A stretch of DNA of 5,545 nucleotides, from positions 9,681 through 15,225 of the forward strand of contig NHET02000096.1 in the NCBI GenBank assembly GCA_002170355.2. The letters run 5' to 3'. The translations under genes were made by a program, and so were the position numbers. Under the pieces are notes generated by a model. The model had not been told where the DNA came from. It saw nothing but the letters and a program-made list of their open reading frames with translations, and did no database searches. How positions within the stretch are numbered: position 1 is the stretch's first letter; each line of letters starts with the position of its first letter. The DNA comes from Gammaproteobacteria bacterium TMED92 (GTDB lineage: Bacteria > Pseudomonadota > Gammaproteobacteria > Pseudomonadales > Azotimanducaceae). Shown here piece by piece: positions 5,099-5,545 of this stretch.

Positions 5099-5485
5099 CT
5101 ACGCTTCAATGGTCTGCACTTGCTGCAATAAATCCTGCCAAGCCTGCTCTGTGGTTTTATTCCAATCTGTGCCAAGAGCTTCCTTGGCACAGTCCCGAAT
5201 AATTGCGAAGAAACTGGTGAAGGTTACGGCATCTACGTCGTAAGCCAAATGATGCGATTGCCAAGCAGCCAGACTAACCGCGTCTAATCGATCTTCAGCC
5301 GCATAGCCCAAAATAATCTCTAACGTCGTCTGCAGCATAGAGCCGCGCACACCGCCATCGGAGTCGAGCACGAACAGTGCCTCTGTATGTGGGTACAGCG
5401 CATACATACGCTGATAAATTAGCGGCTGCGGATCGCCTAAGGTTTCAACCAAGCGCTCAAGAGACTGGGTAATAGCTTCGCTCAT
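5099..5485 (-). CDS. Globin-like haem protein (single domain)
   Basis: The product has 128 residues from ATG 5485 (MSEAITQS). ATG 5491 and GTG 5524 are alternatives, and the frame stays open to the right edge, so an N-terminal extension cannot be excluded. The B/C-helix region IYQRMYALYPHTEALF follows the FY-x-R-(M/L)F-x-x-x-P-x-x-x-x-(I/L)F pattern of flavohaemoglobin and single-domain globins. His79 followed by LAYDV matches the proximal F8 His pattern (H-x-x-F/Y-x-V/I). The closing G/H helices read FFAIIRDCAKEALGTDW then AWQDLL. Known globins of this type bind O2, NO or CO at haem b; no reductase domain is present, so any NO dioxygenase activity would need a separate reductase. It lies directly upstream of glpD on the same strand, suggesting co-expression. 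The family call rests on these motifs alone; the short length and weak distal-site motifs keep it moderate. Confidence 0.65.
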   Translation of the reverse strand: MSEAITQSLERLVETLGDPQPLIYQRMYALYPHTEALFVLDSDGGVRGSMLQTTLEIILGYAAEDRLDAVSLAAWQSHHLAYDVDAVTFTSFFAIIRDCAKEALGTDWNKTTEQAWQDLLQQVQTIEA

Positions 5486-5545
5486 GCGCATAAACTTTAC
5501 AGAAAGGTTTACTGATTTACTCACCCGCGCAAGCCACCAAGGCGT

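Overview
The window looks like chromosomal DNA of moderate GC content from a gammaproteobacterium, probably free-living and respiratory and possibly marine. This rests on the codon usage, on a FAD-dependent glycerol-3-phosphate dehydrogenase of a proteobacterial type, and on a small globin gene. I see no insertion sequence, phage gene, tRNA, rRNA or CRISPR array.

The central observation is on the plus strand at 355-1521. The reading frame is open throughout except for one in-frame UGA at 607-609. That UGA falls exactly where a redoxin of WCPPC type would have its first active-site cysteine, so the motif reads W-UGA-P-P-C. A hairpin with a GGUCG loop lies 20 nt downstream, which is the geometry expected of a bacterial SECIS element. 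I read this as a selenoprotein: a Sec-containing thioredoxin-fold redoxin fused to a C-terminal domain resembling the N-terminal (alpha) domain of DsbD. A standard gene caller would split it at the UGA and report only a 290-residue protein from 649, without its catalytic motif. The Sec machinery (selA, selB, selC, selD) is not in the window and must be encoded elsewhere if this is right.

Layout: 1-167 holds the probable 3' end of an unidentified plus-strand gene, closed by a good rho-independent terminator (155-180). 181-354 is intergenic with mutually exclusive GC-rich hairpins. 355-1521 is the selenoprotein gene. It is followed on the same strand by three small uncharacterised genes: an exported or membrane-anchored protein with two cysteines (1655-2074), a membrane-anchored zinc-ribbon protein with a Gly/Asp tail (2267-2593), and a protein with a coiled coil and three membrane segments (2848-3273). 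The last has its own AT-rich upstream region with a possible FNR-type box and a sigma70-like promoter.

The right half is on the minus strand. A globin-like gene (5099-5485) is followed after 55 nt by glpD (3448-5043), probably as one transcription unit that converges on the small-gene cluster. A GC hairpin at 3423-3442 probably ends glpD transcription, and a 20-bp near-perfect palindrome lies in the convergent gap. GlpD feeds electrons from glycerol 3-phosphate to the quinone pool. The globin next to it could bind O2 or NO, but that link is only inferred from position.
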